In this document: positions 43,311 through 51,949 of the stretch, one piece after another
Layout of the letters: each line of letters starts with the position of its first letter
Position numbering within the stretch: the stretch's first letter is position 1
Origin: Candidatus Gastranaerophilales bacterium
GTDB lineage: Bacteria; Cyanobacteriota; Vampirovibrionia; Gastranaerophilales; Gastranaerophilaceae
DNA: 64,000 bases
Reading direction: 5' to 3'
Assembly (NCBI GenBank): GCA_944326565.1
Contig: CALVEL010000004.1
Span: 62,001 to 126,000 of the forward strand
Notes under the pieces: model-generated
Told to the model about the DNA's origin: nothing
Database searches by the model: none
What the model saw: the letters and a program-made list of their open reading frames with translations, nothing else
Made by a program: the position numbers and the translations under genes

Positions 43311-44612
43311 ATGGAATTACTCATAAATCCGATAATAATAGCTGTTATTTTGCTCTGTATTTTGTGCTTAAAAAGGGTTAATGTACTATTAGCACTTTTA
43401 GTCTCAGCACTTGTTGCAGGAAAAGTCTCAGGTATGCATGCTGGGCAAATTATGAATGTATTTATATCAGGTATGGGACAAAATAGTGAAACGGCACTAA
43501 GTTATATACTTTTAGGTACTTTTGCTGCTGCTATGGCTCATACCGGGCTTGCTGATGTACTAGCTAAAAGAATTTCTTTATTAATTAAAAACAACAAATT
43601 TATTTTACTCCTTATTCTTACATTGCTTGCTTGTGCATCGCAAAATTTGATTCCTGTCCATATAGCATTTATTCCAGTAATTATTCCGCCTTTGATCTAT
43701 GTGATGAATAAATTGAAACTGGACAGACGTGCTGTTGCTTGTGCTCTTGCTTTTGGGCTTGTAACTCCTTATATTGTATTTCCAGCAGGGTTTGGACTAA
43801 TTTTTCAAAGACTGTTGGCTGATAATATGACTTTGAACGGATTTAAAGTCTCAGTAAATGATGTTTGGCAATCAGTATGGATTTTAGGAGTGGGGCTTTT
43901 AGTAGGATTATTATTCGCAATATTTATCACCTATCGTAAGCCTAGAAGTTATGAAAATATCCCGTTTAGAGAGGATAGAAGGAGGTCATTAAGATTTACC
44001 GGGAGTCATTATATTACTTTATTTGCAGCAATTGCAACTCTGGCAGTGCAGTTATTGACCAAGTCCTTGCCTTTAGGAGCTTTAATTGGACTTACAATTA
44101 TTTTTGGGACAAAAGCAATTGATCCTGAAAAAATGGATGTATTAATTAATGAAGGTATAGGACTTATGGGATATGTTGCATTTGTAATGCTTGTTGCTGC
44201 TGGATTTGCAGGTGTGCTTAAAGAAACAGGTGGTATTGAAACATTAGTTAACGGATTTATTCCTTTAATGATGGGGTCAAAACTTTTAGCTGCTTTTCTT
44301 ATGCTTATTATAGGTCTTTTTATTACAATTGGAATAGGTACATCATTTGGTACAATACCAATTTTAGCTGTTTTATTTGTGCCTGTCTTTTTAAAATTAG
44401 GTTTTAATCCAATGGAGGCAATTGCTGTATTTGCTTCAGCTGCTGCATTAGGTGATGCGGGATCTCCTGCTTCCAGTACAACTCTAGGTCCTACAGCAGG
44501 GTTAAATGTAGATGGACAGCATAATCATATTAAAGATACATGTATTCCGACTTTTTTGCATTTTAATATTCCGCTTATTTTATTTGCTTTATTAGCGGTT
44601 ATTATTTTTTGA
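43311..44612 (+). CDS. Na+/H+ antiporter family protein, YuiF-like
   Basis: Integral membrane transporter of 433 aa with about 12 hydrophobic segments. Features of the YuiF-type Na+/H+ antiporter group (related to NhaC/ion transporter clans) include VNVLLALLVSALVAGKVSG, NLIPVHIAFIPVIIPPL, the helix-breaking TIGIGTSFGTIPILAVLFVP and the C-terminal GDAGSPASSTTLGPTAGLNVDGQHNHI. YuiF-like proteins may move cations, organic ions or amino acids, so the substrate is uncertain. GAAAG lies before the ATG. It follows thyX by 23 nt on the same strand and may be co-transcribed. Confidence 0.83.
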   Translation: MELLINPIIIAVILLCILCLKRVNVLLALLVSALVAGKVSGMHAGQIMNVFISGMGQNSETALSYILLGTFAAAMAHTGLADVLAKRISLLIKNNKFILLLILTLLACASQNLIPVHIAFIPVIIPPLIYVMNKLKLDRRAVACALAFGLVTPYIVFPAGFGLIFQRLLADNMTLNGFKVSVNDVWQSVWILGVGLLVGLLFAIFITYRKPRSYENIPFREDRRRSLRFTGSHYITLFAAIATLAVQLLTKSLPLGALIGLTIIFGTKAIDPEKMDVLINEGIGLMGYVAFVMLVAAGFAGVLKETGGIETLVNGFIPLMMGSKLLAAFLMLIIGLFITIGIGTSFGTIPILAVLFVPVFLKLGFNPMEAIAVFASAAALGDAGSPASSTTLGPTAGLNVDGQHNHIKDTCIPTFLHFNIPLILFALLAVIIF

Positions 44613-44670
44613 GCATATATTATTTGTGAATTGATGTTTGGAGGCAGATTTTGTCTGCATAATCATATTT

Positions 44671-44772
44671 ATGAAATTTTTGTTTAAATTTGCTCCAACT
44701 TCCATTTCATGTCTTATTGTATTAATTTTAGTTCTTATTTTAATAATTTTATCCATCTCAAAATCTCGGTAA
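44671..44772 (+). CDS. Possible 33-aa single-helix membrane peptide
   Basis: A short frame starting MKFLFKFAPTSISC, followed by one strongly hydrophobic segment (LIVLILVLILIILSI) and ending SKSR. Charge distribution suits a one-pass membrane peptide. CATAAT lies 7 nt before the ATG and no ribosome site is near. A small GCAGA/TCTGC hairpin lies just upstream. AT-rich DNA can produce such frames by chance. Confidence 0.25.
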   Translation: MKFLFKFAPTSISCLIVLILVLILIILSISKSR

Positions 44773-44790
44773 ATGTAATACTTATTAAAA

Positions 44791-44864
44791 CGGCCCCGGC
44801 GCGATTCGAACGCGCGATCTTTGGTTTAGGAAACCACTGCTCTATCCTGCTGAGCTACGAGGCC
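44791..44864 (-). tRNA. tRNA-Arg (anticodon CCT)
   Basis: Acceptor GGCCTCG/CGGGGCC (one T-G pair), anticodon loop TTCCTAA (CCT), T-arm GTTCGAATC, discriminator G. No CCA is encoded. Confidence 0.95.
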
Positions 44865-44873
44865 TTGTGCCTA

Positions 44874-44909
44874 ATCATATCAGGGGCAAAATGCTATCCC
44901 TGACATGAT
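44874..44909. repeat. Inverted repeat between the two tRNA-Arg genes
   Basis: ATCATATCAGGG and CCCTGACATGAT form a 12-bp hairpin with one mismatch around a 12-nt loop, in the spacer of the tRNA-Arg pair. It could be a processing or pausing structure. There is no T run after it. Confidence 0.5.
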
Positions 44910-44950
44910 TGTTTACCCGGCTGTCAACCTAGTATATTTTATCACAAAAA

Positions 44951-45024
44951 CGTGCCTGATGCGATTTGAACGCACGACCTTTTCCTTCGGAGGGAAACGC
45001 TCTATCCAACTGAGCTACAAGCAC
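44951..45024 (-). tRNA. tRNA-Arg (anticodon CCG)
   Basis: Acceptor GTGCTTG/CAGGCAC, anticodon stem TTTCC/GGAAA around CTCCGAA (CCG), T-arm GTTCAAATC, discriminator G. No CCA is encoded. It lies just downstream of the lemA terminator. Confidence 0.95.
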
Positions 45025-45046
45025 TTATTTTATATTTTTATCATAA

Positions 45047-45080
45047 TAAAAGAGCCGCTTTTTATCAAGCGGCTCTTTTA
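45047..45080 (-). terminator. Terminator after lemA
   Basis: Stem AAAAGAGCCGCTT/AAGCGGCTCTTTT with a 6-nt loop and flanking A/T runs. In the minus direction it follows the lemA stop codon. Confidence 0.92.
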
Positions 45081-45090
45081 TATAAGTAAT

Positions 45091-45666
45091 TTATTTGAAA
45101 AATTCTTGAGCGTTTACTGCTTGACGTTCTTTTTCATCTTCAACTTTGAAAAACGGCATTTGTTTAAAGTTGAAAATTGATGCAACAATTGAGCTTGGGA
45201 ATAGCTCTGTTGCATTATTAAGGTCAAGAACTGCTGCATTATAAAATCTTCTTGCTGCAGCTATATGTTCCTCAACTTCATTATAGGTCTGCATAGATTG
45301 AATCATTGTCTGATCGGATTTTAATTGCGGATAATTTTCCATATTTACCATCAATTGACCCATTTGACGTTGAATTTCCCCGTCTAATTTTAATTTATTT
45401 TCTATATTACCAAGATTTGAATCAAGTTTTAAAGCTTGAGCCCTTAAAGCGGTAATATTTTCGAAAATACTTCTTTCATGTTCCATAAATTTATTTGCAA
45501 TAGTCAAAATGTTTGGAATTAAATCGTAGCGTTTTTTTAATTGCACATCAATACTTGCAAAAGCTTCTTTTACTTTATTTCTTTTTGAGACCAGTGAGTT
45601 ATACATGATAATAATTAGTAGTAGTATTACACCTATTACGATAAGTGTGATAGTTGATGTTGACAT
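45091..45666 (-). CDS. lemA: LemA-family protein
   Basis: A 191-aa envelope protein with one N-terminal membrane helix (TLIVIGVILLLIIIMYNSLV), then the LemA helical domain: RNKVKEAFASIDVQLKKRYD, LIPNILTIANKFMEHE, ENYPQLKSDQTM, YNEVEEHIAAARRFYNAAV and a C-terminal LFPSSIVASIFNFKQMPFF. LemA proteins are membrane-associated helical proteins of unclear role. I prefer the ATG at 45666, which has a perfect AGGAGG 7 nt upstream and puts the membrane helix at the extreme N-terminus. An in-frame ATG at 45720 also has a fair AGAGAGG site and would add 18 residues. Confidence 0.92.
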   Translation of the reverse strand: MSTSTITLIVIGVILLLIIIMYNSLVSKRNKVKEAFASIDVQLKKRYDLIPNILTIANKFMEHERSIFENITALRAQALKLDSNLGNIENKLKLDGEIQRQMGQLMVNMENYPQLKSDQTMIQSMQTYNEVEEHIAAARRFYNAAVLDLNNATELFPSSIVASIFNFKQMPFFKVEDEKERQAVNAQEFFK

Positions 45667-45785
45667 ACCTGCACCTCCTAATGTGTCAGCAAATTGTTTT
45701 CCGCTTACAATATTATTCATTGTTTTATACCTCTCTTCTTTTTATTGAGTAATAATATATCATATTTTAGGGCAGATGTCTATTT

Positions 45786-47129
45786 CTATTTACCTGCAAT
45801 AACAACAGTAAAATCAGCTCCGTTACAGTAATTGTTTACTGGTTCATATACAAATTGGTATCCAATTATTGAAGGTGTTTTTTTCTTTAGCCAGTTAAAG
45901 TATTCATTTGTAATTTTATTTGAGTGAGCCACAAACTGAGTGTGAGTTTTATTTACATGTCCTGTGCAGATAACATTTATACCTAATGTGGTTAATTGCT
46001 CTTTTACAAGGTTTGCTTCTTCTTCATTGCTTGTTGAATACATAATGCCTGCATTTATTTGAGACATATCCTCAGGATTTACTTTTTCTCTATAAATTAA
46101 GCGGTTTACAACTTCTTGGGTCTTTTCAGGATCTAAAATCCAATAGCTTATATAACCTTTTTTATTTGGAGCTCCTGGAAGCATTGCAATTTCAATTTTG
46201 TCCATATCAAGATGCTTTGCAAGTCCTGCGTATTGAGATAATTCGTAAAAAGACATATTGGTTTTTATATATTTATTTGCGACATTTATTATTTCTGGGA
46301 GCTTAGTAATAGTTTCAGGCTTTTTAAGAGCTTCCATCATTCCTCTCAAAAACCATTGCTGACGTTGAGTTCTTCCAATATCTCCCATCGGGTCATGTCT
46401 AAATCTTAGATATCCAACAACCTCTTTTCCGTTAAGGTGGTTTGTTCCTTTAGTCAAATTGATAAATAACTTTCCGGAGTAATCGTTGTAGTGCATATTT
46501 TTTTCTACATAAATATCTACTCCGCCCAAAGTATCGACAATTTCCTGTACAGCCCTGTCATGAACCATTATATATCTGTCTATTTTAACGCCAAGAGTAT
46601 CTTCGATAGTTTTTATAGTCATTCCGATACCACCGATTGCATGAGCTGCATTAATTTTTTGTATACCGTGATCATCTGGCAAGTATACTTTGCTGTCTCT
46701 TGGAATTGAAAGCGCATTCAATGATTTTGTTCTTGGATCAATATTCATAAGAATAATAGTATCAGTTCTTGTCCCTTCCCAAGGATCAGTTCCTTCTCCG
46801 TTTGAATCAACACCTAAGAGTAAGATATTTCTCCTTTTGGCTCCAAATGGGAATGAAAAATCAGCTTTGTGTTTTGTATCATTGTCCTTTGATAAATTTA
46901 CAAATAACTTTGTTATTACATTATCTTTGCCAAGGTGTTCCTCTAGAAATTCCTGATTATCGGCTAAAACAAAAAAACTTAAAGCTCCACCTATAATTAT
47001 TATGGTTAAAATCATAACTACTCTTAAAAATTTAGAACTCTCTTGTCTTCTTAGCCTTGCTTGTCTTATATAACTATCATTTTGACTACATTGACTTCTT
47101 CTGGGTCCTTTGGGTGTATCTGTTTTCAT
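45786..47129 (-). CDS. LytR-CpsA-Psr (LCP) family cell-wall glycopolymer ligase
   Basis: A 447-aa protein with a charged cytoplasmic N-terminus, one membrane helix (VVMILTIIIIGGALSFFVLA, about 37-56) and an extracytoplasmic LCP domain: NILLLGVDSNG, GTRTDTIILMNIDP, LNALSIPRDSKVYLP, KINAAHAIGG, HLNGKEVVGYLRFRHDPMGDIGRTQRQQ. A smaller C-terminal domain (about 350-447: INAGIMYSTSNEEEANLVKEQL) resembles LytR_C. LCP enzymes attach lipid-linked glycopolymers to peptidoglycan. With the SLH protein and the glycan cluster, this implies a wall-attached polymer in this organism. Confidence 0.92.
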   Translation of the reverse strand: MKTDTPKGPRRSQCSQNDSYIRQARLRRQESSKFLRVVMILTIIIIGGALSFFVLADNQEFLEEHLGKDNVITKLFVNLSKDNDTKHKADFSFPFGAKRRNILLLGVDSNGEGTDPWEGTRTDTIILMNIDPRTKSLNALSIPRDSKVYLPDDHGIQKINAAHAIGGIGMTIKTIEDTLGVKIDRYIMVHDRAVQEIVDTLGGVDIYVEKNMHYNDYSGKLFINLTKGTNHLNGKEVVGYLRFRHDPMGDIGRTQRQQWFLRGMMEALKKPETITKLPEIINVANKYIKTNMSFYELSQYAGLAKHLDMDKIEIAMLPGAPNKKGYISYWILDPEKTQEVVNRLIYREKVNPEDMSQINAGIMYSTSNEEEANLVKEQLTTLGINVICTGHVNKTHTQFVAHSNKITNEYFNWLKKKTPSIIGYQFVYEPVNNYCNGADFTVVIAGK

Positions 47130-47209
47130 AATATATCCTTGTTCTTTTTATTATATTTACATCATATTATATATTTATTATTTGCATATACAATAATTTA
47201 ATGATTTTA

Positions 47210-48577
47210 TTAAATTACATTTAGTAAAAAAGTTGATACCAGTGAAAAATAAACAACAAGTCCGACAACATCTATTGTTGTAGCGATAACAGGACCTGAT
47301 GCTACAGCAGGGTCAATGTTTATTGATTTAAGAGCAAATGGAGTGAATGTTCCGATAATTGTTGCCATTGTCATATTTATAGTCATTGCTATTCCAACAA
47401 CTATTCCTAATTCAATATTATGCTGCCAGCCCCAGGTTACCATAGTTACTAGCATGCCAAATATACTGCCTATTACTAGCCCTATCAGCATTTCTCTTAA
47501 AATATGGTGGAAAGCTGCGCTTAAAGTGACTTGACCTGTTGAAAGTCCTCTTACCATGAGGGTAATACTTTGTGTACCTATATTACCGCCCAATCCGGCT
47601 AAAAGTGGCATAAATATTGCAATTATAGGTAATGTTGCAATAGTATGGTCAAAGTGATGAGCCACATTTACAGCTATAAATTCACCTAAAAGCGTTATAA
47701 AAAGCCAAGGTGTTCTTGCACGTATTGCATTTAAGATATTTCCCGATAAAATTTCATCTTCATCAACTATTTCTGTTGAAATACCTGATGATTGGTAAAT
47801 TTCTTCGGTTGTTTCTTCTTCAAACAAATCATGCACGTCATCCCAAGTAATCATTCCCTTTAACCTGTTATATAGATCAACAACAGGCAGGGCATTGTAT
47901 TGGTATTTCATAAATTCATCAGTTATATAATCACTGTAGTCATCTACGTGTAGTTTAACTATATCTGAAATCATGATATCCTCAACCTTTTTGTTTACAG
48001 GAGAGGTTAAGAGCTTTCTTAATGAAACAACACCTAGCAGATGATTTTGTTTGTCAACTACATAAATATAATAAAGTTCTAAGTTATCTCTTTCGGCTTT
48101 AATTCTTATGTAATTCAAGACATCCTGTACACTCATATCAGAATTTACTGTCAATACAACCGGATTCATAATACCGCCTGCTGTATCTTCGTTGTATGTT
48201 AGAAGTTCTCTTACTTCTTCTGAAAATTTGTGAGGAAGTTTATCAAGATAAGTCTCACTCTCATCTTCTTCCATATCTCCTAATACGTCAGCAGCAGCAT
48301 CATGAGGTAGTTTTGTTAAAATTTTAGAGGCAACTTCTTGATCGATATCTCCAAGTAATTCTACTTGCATTTGCGGAGAAATATATTCCATTAGCTCTGC
48401 GGCTTTTTCAATATCGAGTAATTTAAAACATTGAAGTCTTTCTTCGGGTTTTAATTCTTGAAATACATCAGCTAAATCAGCACTATGAAACCCTGCCAAT
48501 TCTTCTTTTAATTGGTCTGTGGTTTCATCTTCCATTATTTCTCTTAATCTTTCAATTACGTTTGAGACATTCATCAT
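47210..48577 (-). CDS. mgtE: Magnesium transporter MgtE
   Basis: A 455-aa channel-type Mg2+ transporter. The cytoplasmic N domain (1-130: HSADLADVFQELKPEERLQCF, LPHDAAADVLGDMEEDE) is followed by paired CBS domains (about 135-255: GGIMNPVVLTVNSDMSVQDVL, NALPVVDLYNRLKGMITWDDV), a connecting helix and five membrane helices (ARTPWLFITLLGEFIAVNVA, PLLAGLGGNIGTQSITLMVRGL, ASGPVIATTIDVVGLVVYF). The N and CBS domains gate the pore by sensing Mg2+. No ribosome site is present. TATAAT lies 6 nt before the first of two adjacent ATGs, consistent with a leaderless mRNA. Confidence 0.95.
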   Translation of the reverse strand: MMNVSNVIERLREIMEDETTDQLKEELAGFHSADLADVFQELKPEERLQCFKLLDIEKAAELMEYISPQMQVELLGDIDQEVASKILTKLPHDAAADVLGDMEEDESETYLDKLPHKFSEEVRELLTYNEDTAGGIMNPVVLTVNSDMSVQDVLNYIRIKAERDNLELYYIYVVDKQNHLLGVVSLRKLLTSPVNKKVEDIMISDIVKLHVDDYSDYITDEFMKYQYNALPVVDLYNRLKGMITWDDVHDLFEEETTEEIYQSSGISTEIVDEDEILSGNILNAIRARTPWLFITLLGEFIAVNVAHHFDHTIATLPIIAIFMPLLAGLGGNIGTQSITLMVRGLSTGQVTLSAAFHHILREMLIGLVIGSIFGMLVTMVTWGWQHNIELGIVVGIAMTINMTMATIIGTFTPFALKSINIDPAVASGPVIATTIDVVGLVVYFSLVSTFLLNVI

Positions 48578-48615
48578 AATATAATTATATTACGAATATG
48601 AAATTTGGATATTAT

Positions 48616-48843
48616 TTATTCCCATTTAATTTTATAATCTAAAACTTCTGCTATATTTTTAGCATCTATATATCTTAATGAGCCTCGGGCGAGTTTGTTA
48701 TTCAGGCTCTGTGCTGTTATATTTTCTCCGAATTTGTTTTTAAGTAAAAGTGCAACAGATTTGTATGTGTGCCCTCTTGCTACCATATAGGAGCGTATTT
48801 CATTTCTTATATCTTCTATTTTTTTGTATTTATCTTTTCCCAT
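48616..48843 (-). CDS. Small HTH protein (DUF6471-like), probable regulator
   Basis: A 75-aa protein that is essentially one helix-turn-helix: IRNEIRSYMVARGHTYKSVA, LLLKNKFGENITAQSLNNKL, RGSLRYIDAKNIAEVLDYKI. The pattern fits small XRE/DUF6471-type DNA-binding proteins. It is transcribed away from the prepilin-like gene at 48976, and a 23-bp perfect palindrome lies in the 132-nt gap overlapping that gene's promoter. It is the likely ligand of the palindrome, though not proven. Confidence 0.75.
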   Translation of the reverse strand: MGKDKYKKIEDIRNEIRSYMVARGHTYKSVALLLKNKFGENITAQSLNNKLARGSLRYIDAKNIAEVLDYKIKWE

Positions 48844-48908
48844 ATGTAAATTCTATCGGTGGTAAATTTATTTGTAAATTAAAATCTATTCAATGTAAAC
48901 GAAAAATA

Positions 48909-48946
48909 TTGCTATATACATAAAAACATGTATAATATACATGTTT
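48909..48946 (+). promoter_or_regulatory. Promoter with 23-bp palindromic operator before prepilin-like gene
   Basis: TTGCTA (48909-48914), 16 nt and a perfect TATAAT (48931-48936) form a promoter for the prepilin-like gene. AAACATGTATA, a central A, and its exact reverse complement (48924-48946) form a perfect 23-bp palindrome that contains the -10. A protein bound there would block transcription. Confidence 0.75.
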
Positions 48947-48975
48947 AAGCAATATAATATTTAGAAAGGTATTGT

Positions 48976-49731
48976 ATGGGGAGATTTAAAGCGTTTACAT
49001 TAGCAGAGGTATTAATAACATTAGGTATAGTAGGAATTATTGCGGCATTGACCTTTCCAATGTTAATGAGAAGATATAATGAAATTGTTACAATTAATCA
49101 GTTAAGAAAAGTGTATGCAGAATTGCAACAAGCTATTCAATTATCAGAGGTTAATAATGGAAGTTTTAGAGATTGGGATTATTCATTAAGTAGTAAAGAG
49201 TTTGCTGAAATTTATATTATGCCTTATTTGGCAAAATCATATACTAAATGCAATTCACGATGTTTTAAGGGTGAACATTATTGGCGGAAACCAAACAAAA
49301 CTTTAGATACTACTGGTGAATACCAAGTAGCGCCACACTTTTTTTATAGAGACAAAATTATAGTTATTAATGTAAGGAATATTGAGCGTACTGATATGAA
49401 TAATATAAAGTATGTAAATTTTATTATTGATATAAACGGTAATAGAGGAGAATCCATTATGGGTAAAGATGTTTTTATGTTTACTTTATTTAATTATACT
49501 TATAATACAGGTGGTTGGGTCTTAACTCAATTGTGTCCGAAAGGTGAGCATTACGGGTTGTATTTAGGTGGTATTGGCGGATATTGGGGGGCATATTGCG
49601 GAACTTTAGATCAAATGTTTGGTAGTAGTGCAAGGGGAGGTTGTACTATCACTGGTGATGGCACTTCATGCGGGTTAGCCATTGAGAAAAACGGGTGGAA
49701 AATTTCTGATAAATATCCTATAAAATTTTAA
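48976..49731 (+). CDS. Prepilin-like protein (second copy)
   Basis: A 251-aa protein starting MGRFKAF|TLAEVLITLGIVGII, a class III prepilin-type signal with Ala in place of the usual Gly before Phe. A hydrophobic helix to about residue 29 and a C-terminal beta domain follow, with several cysteines (CNSRC, QLCPKG, YCGTL, GGCTITGDGTSCG). It resembles the protein at 33239 in the first 60 residues (TLPGVIKNYERKETETRLQRAY there, TFPMLMRRYNEIVTINQLRKVY here). AGAAAGG precedes the ATG. A palindromic operator overlaps its promoter and a small HTH gene is divergent. Confidence 0.82.
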   Translation: MGRFKAFTLAEVLITLGIVGIIAALTFPMLMRRYNEIVTINQLRKVYAELQQAIQLSEVNNGSFRDWDYSLSSKEFAEIYIMPYLAKSYTKCNSRCFKGEHYWRKPNKTLDTTGEYQVAPHFFYRDKIIVINVRNIERTDMNNIKYVNFIIDINGNRGESIMGKDVFMFTLFNYTYNTGGWVLTQLCPKGEHYGLYLGGIGGYWGAYCGTLDQMFGSSARGGCTITGDGTSCGLAIEKNGWKISDKYPIKF

Positions 49732-49783
49732 AAATATTTTCTTTGTATTATAATATATTTGAATATAATACGGAGAGAAAAAG

Positions 49784-51496
49784 ATGATTAAAGACTATTT
49801 TATAAACAAAATCGAAGAAGCGCTGTCTGAAGCCGTTAAAAAAGGACAAGTAGGGCAAATGAGCGAATATCTCAAAGGCTCATTAATTGTTGAAAAACCT
49901 AAAAATCCTGATTTTGGTGATTTTGCAGTTAACGTTTCATCTTTAGCTCGATGTGCTAAAATTGCTCCACCTATGATTGCAAATGCAATTGTCGAAAATA
50001 TTGAAAAAGAGGACAATGAATATTCTGTAATTGGTGGGTTTATTAATTTTAAAGCAGGCAAAAATCTTTTAATGGACGCGATAGAAGAGATTTTCAAAAA
50101 ACGTGAAAAATTTGGATGTCCTGAAAATATTGAAAAAGAAAAAATAATTTTAGAATATGTATCTGCAAATCCGACAGGACCTTTTCATATCGGACATGGC
50201 AGATGGGCAGCTATGGGATCTGTCTTAGCTAATCTTTTAAAATTTTACGGGTATGATGTCTATCAAGAGTTTTATATTAATGATGCCGGTTCTCAAATTC
50301 AAAAACTTGGTAATTCTCTTGCAATAAGAATAAGACAAGAGTTAGGTGAAGATATAGATTTTCCGACTGATGAAATAGAAAGAAAAAATTACTATCCGGG
50401 AGAATACCTTATTCCTGTTGCTAAAAAATACCTTGAAACTCACAAAGGATTGCCTGATGATGTTAAAGAATTATCTGATTTTGCTAAGTTTGAGATGGAA
50501 AATCTTCAAAAAGCACTGCTAGAAAATTTCAGAGTGTATTTTGATAATTTTTATTCAGAATTATCATTACATAAATCAGGTAAAGTAGAAGAATGTGTAA
50601 ATAAATTGAAATCAAGCGGAAAAATCTATCAAAAAGACGGTGCCGATTGGTTCAAGTCATCAGACTATGGAGACGACCAAGACAGAGTTATTAAAAAAGC
50701 TGATGGGTCTAATACTTATTTGACTGCGGATATTGCCTATCACATTGATAAATTGGAACGCGGGTTTGATAGAATGATTAATATATGGGGTGCAGACCAT
50801 CATGGATATGTCGCTCGTGTCAAGGCTTCAATTGAAGCTTTGGGGTATGATCCGAATAAGCTTGAGGTTTTGCTTGGTCAATTGGTAAACCTTGTGATCA
50901 ACGGCAATGAAGTTCGTATGGGCAAGCGCAAAAATATGGTAACTTTAGAAGACCTAATTGATGAAGTAGGAGTTGATGCTACCCGTTTTTGGATGTCTAT
51001 GAGGAATATTGATACAACATTAGATTTTGACATTGAACTTGCAAAGACTAACAGTGACGAAAACCCTGTATTTTATGTGCAATATGCTCATGCTAGAGCT
51101 TGTTCTATTTTAAGAAATGCAACTGAAGAAAAAATTGATACAGAAACAGGTAAAAATATTCCTTCACCTTTGTCAAAACTTGAATTGGAAGATTTAAAAG
51201 ATAATTACAAGAAAGAAAATTTAATTCCAACAATAGATACAGCAAGAAAACTTATATTAAAGTTAGAAGAGTTTAAGTCTATGATAAAAATGTCAGCTGA
51301 GACAAGACAAGTGTATACTATTTGCAGATATGTACAAGAATTAGCTTCAGAATTTCATTCATTCTATAATGCAAACAGAGTTCTTTCTGATGATAAAGCT
51401 CTTATGAAATCACGTTTGGCTCTTATATTGGCGGTTAAGCAAGTATTGTCCAATGCTTTCGAAATTCTTGGTGTATCAGCACCGGAAAGAATGTAA
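49784..51496 (+). CDS. argS: Arginyl-tRNA synthetase
   Basis: Class I synthetase of 570 aa. The N-terminal Add-1 domain includes KNPDFGDFAVNVSSLA. The HIGH signature is present as NPTGPFHIGHGRWAAMG (about 125-141), the KMSKS loop as VRMGKRKNMVTLEDLID, and the Arg-specific YQKDGADWFKSSDYGDDQDR and INIWGADHHGYVARVKA are intact. The DALR anticodon-binding domain ends the protein (ASEFHSFYNANRVL, LSNAFEILGVSAPERM). A GGAGAGAAA site precedes the ATG, and a TATAAT-like element lies in the short gap after the prepilin gene. Confidence 0.98.
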   Translation: MIKDYFINKIEEALSEAVKKGQVGQMSEYLKGSLIVEKPKNPDFGDFAVNVSSLARCAKIAPPMIANAIVENIEKEDNEYSVIGGFINFKAGKNLLMDAIEEIFKKREKFGCPENIEKEKIILEYVSANPTGPFHIGHGRWAAMGSVLANLLKFYGYDVYQEFYINDAGSQIQKLGNSLAIRIRQELGEDIDFPTDEIERKNYYPGEYLIPVAKKYLETHKGLPDDVKELSDFAKFEMENLQKALLENFRVYFDNFYSELSLHKSGKVEECVNKLKSSGKIYQKDGADWFKSSDYGDDQDRVIKKADGSNTYLTADIAYHIDKLERGFDRMINIWGADHHGYVARVKASIEALGYDPNKLEVLLGQLVNLVINGNEVRMGKRKNMVTLEDLIDEVGVDATRFWMSMRNIDTTLDFDIELAKTNSDENPVFYVQYAHARACSILRNATEEKIDTETGKNIPSPLSKLELEDLKDNYKKENLIPTIDTARKLILKLEEFKSMIKMSAETRQVYTICRYVQELASEFHSFYNANRVLSDDKALMKSRLALILAVKQVLSNAFEILGVSAPERM

Positions 51497-51497
51497 A

Positions 51498-51875
51498 TTA
51501 ACCTAGAAAATTCCTTATTTTTGCATTTACAGCATCTTTTGCGAGTTCGTAGGTATGAGCCGGGTTATTATTGTTATTGCTTATAGAGCTTTTGAAATTT
51601 ATTATTTCTCCAAATCTATTTTTTAGAACTTTAATAATTTCGTCATTTAGTCTATATACTTCAAATATATTGCCGTTAGAAAATTTTTTACTTGAAAATT
51701 CAACCACTGTATCTCTGCCCTTCTGAATTTTAATAGATTCAATATCAGGGGTTAATAATGTGTTAGTTTTATTGAAATATCTTGTATTTAACATTGTAAG
51801 ATCTTTAATGCGAGGAGATTTAAATATAGTGTTTTTTTGAGTTAATCTTTCTACTGCTTTTATACCTACTGACAT
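51498..51875 (-). CDS. Unknown small protein, possible member of the F-motif cohort
   Basis: A 125-aa protein starting MSVGIKAVERLTQKNTIFKSP, with a predicted beta-rich centre (DTVVEFSSKKFSNGNIFEVY, EIIKVLKNRFGEIINFKSS), an Asn run (SNNNNNP) and a helical tail ending AKIRNFLG. There is no signal peptide and no recognised domain. A perfect GGAGGC site precedes the ATG. The N-terminal TIFKSP is a weaker version of the F motif. Its stop lies 1 nt beyond the argS stop, tail to tail. Confidence 0.6.
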   Translation of the reverse strand: MSVGIKAVERLTQKNTIFKSPRIKDLTMLNTRYFNKTNTLLTPDIESIKIQKGRDTVVEFSSKKFSNGNIFEVYRLNDEIIKVLKNRFGEIINFKSSISNNNNNPAHTYELAKDAVNAKIRNFLG

Positions 51876-51949
51876 TTTTGCCTCCTTTGGTGATTTTACA
51901 CTGATAAAAGCTACTGATAATGAAAAATTGCGTGAAATTTATATAAATC

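Noticed and set aside
44709-45180. Two plus-strand frames of 64 and 91 codons
   Set aside because: They cross the antisense of the tRNA-Arg genes and the lemA terminator; the ARFERAIFGLG-type peptides are typical tRNA read-through artefacts.
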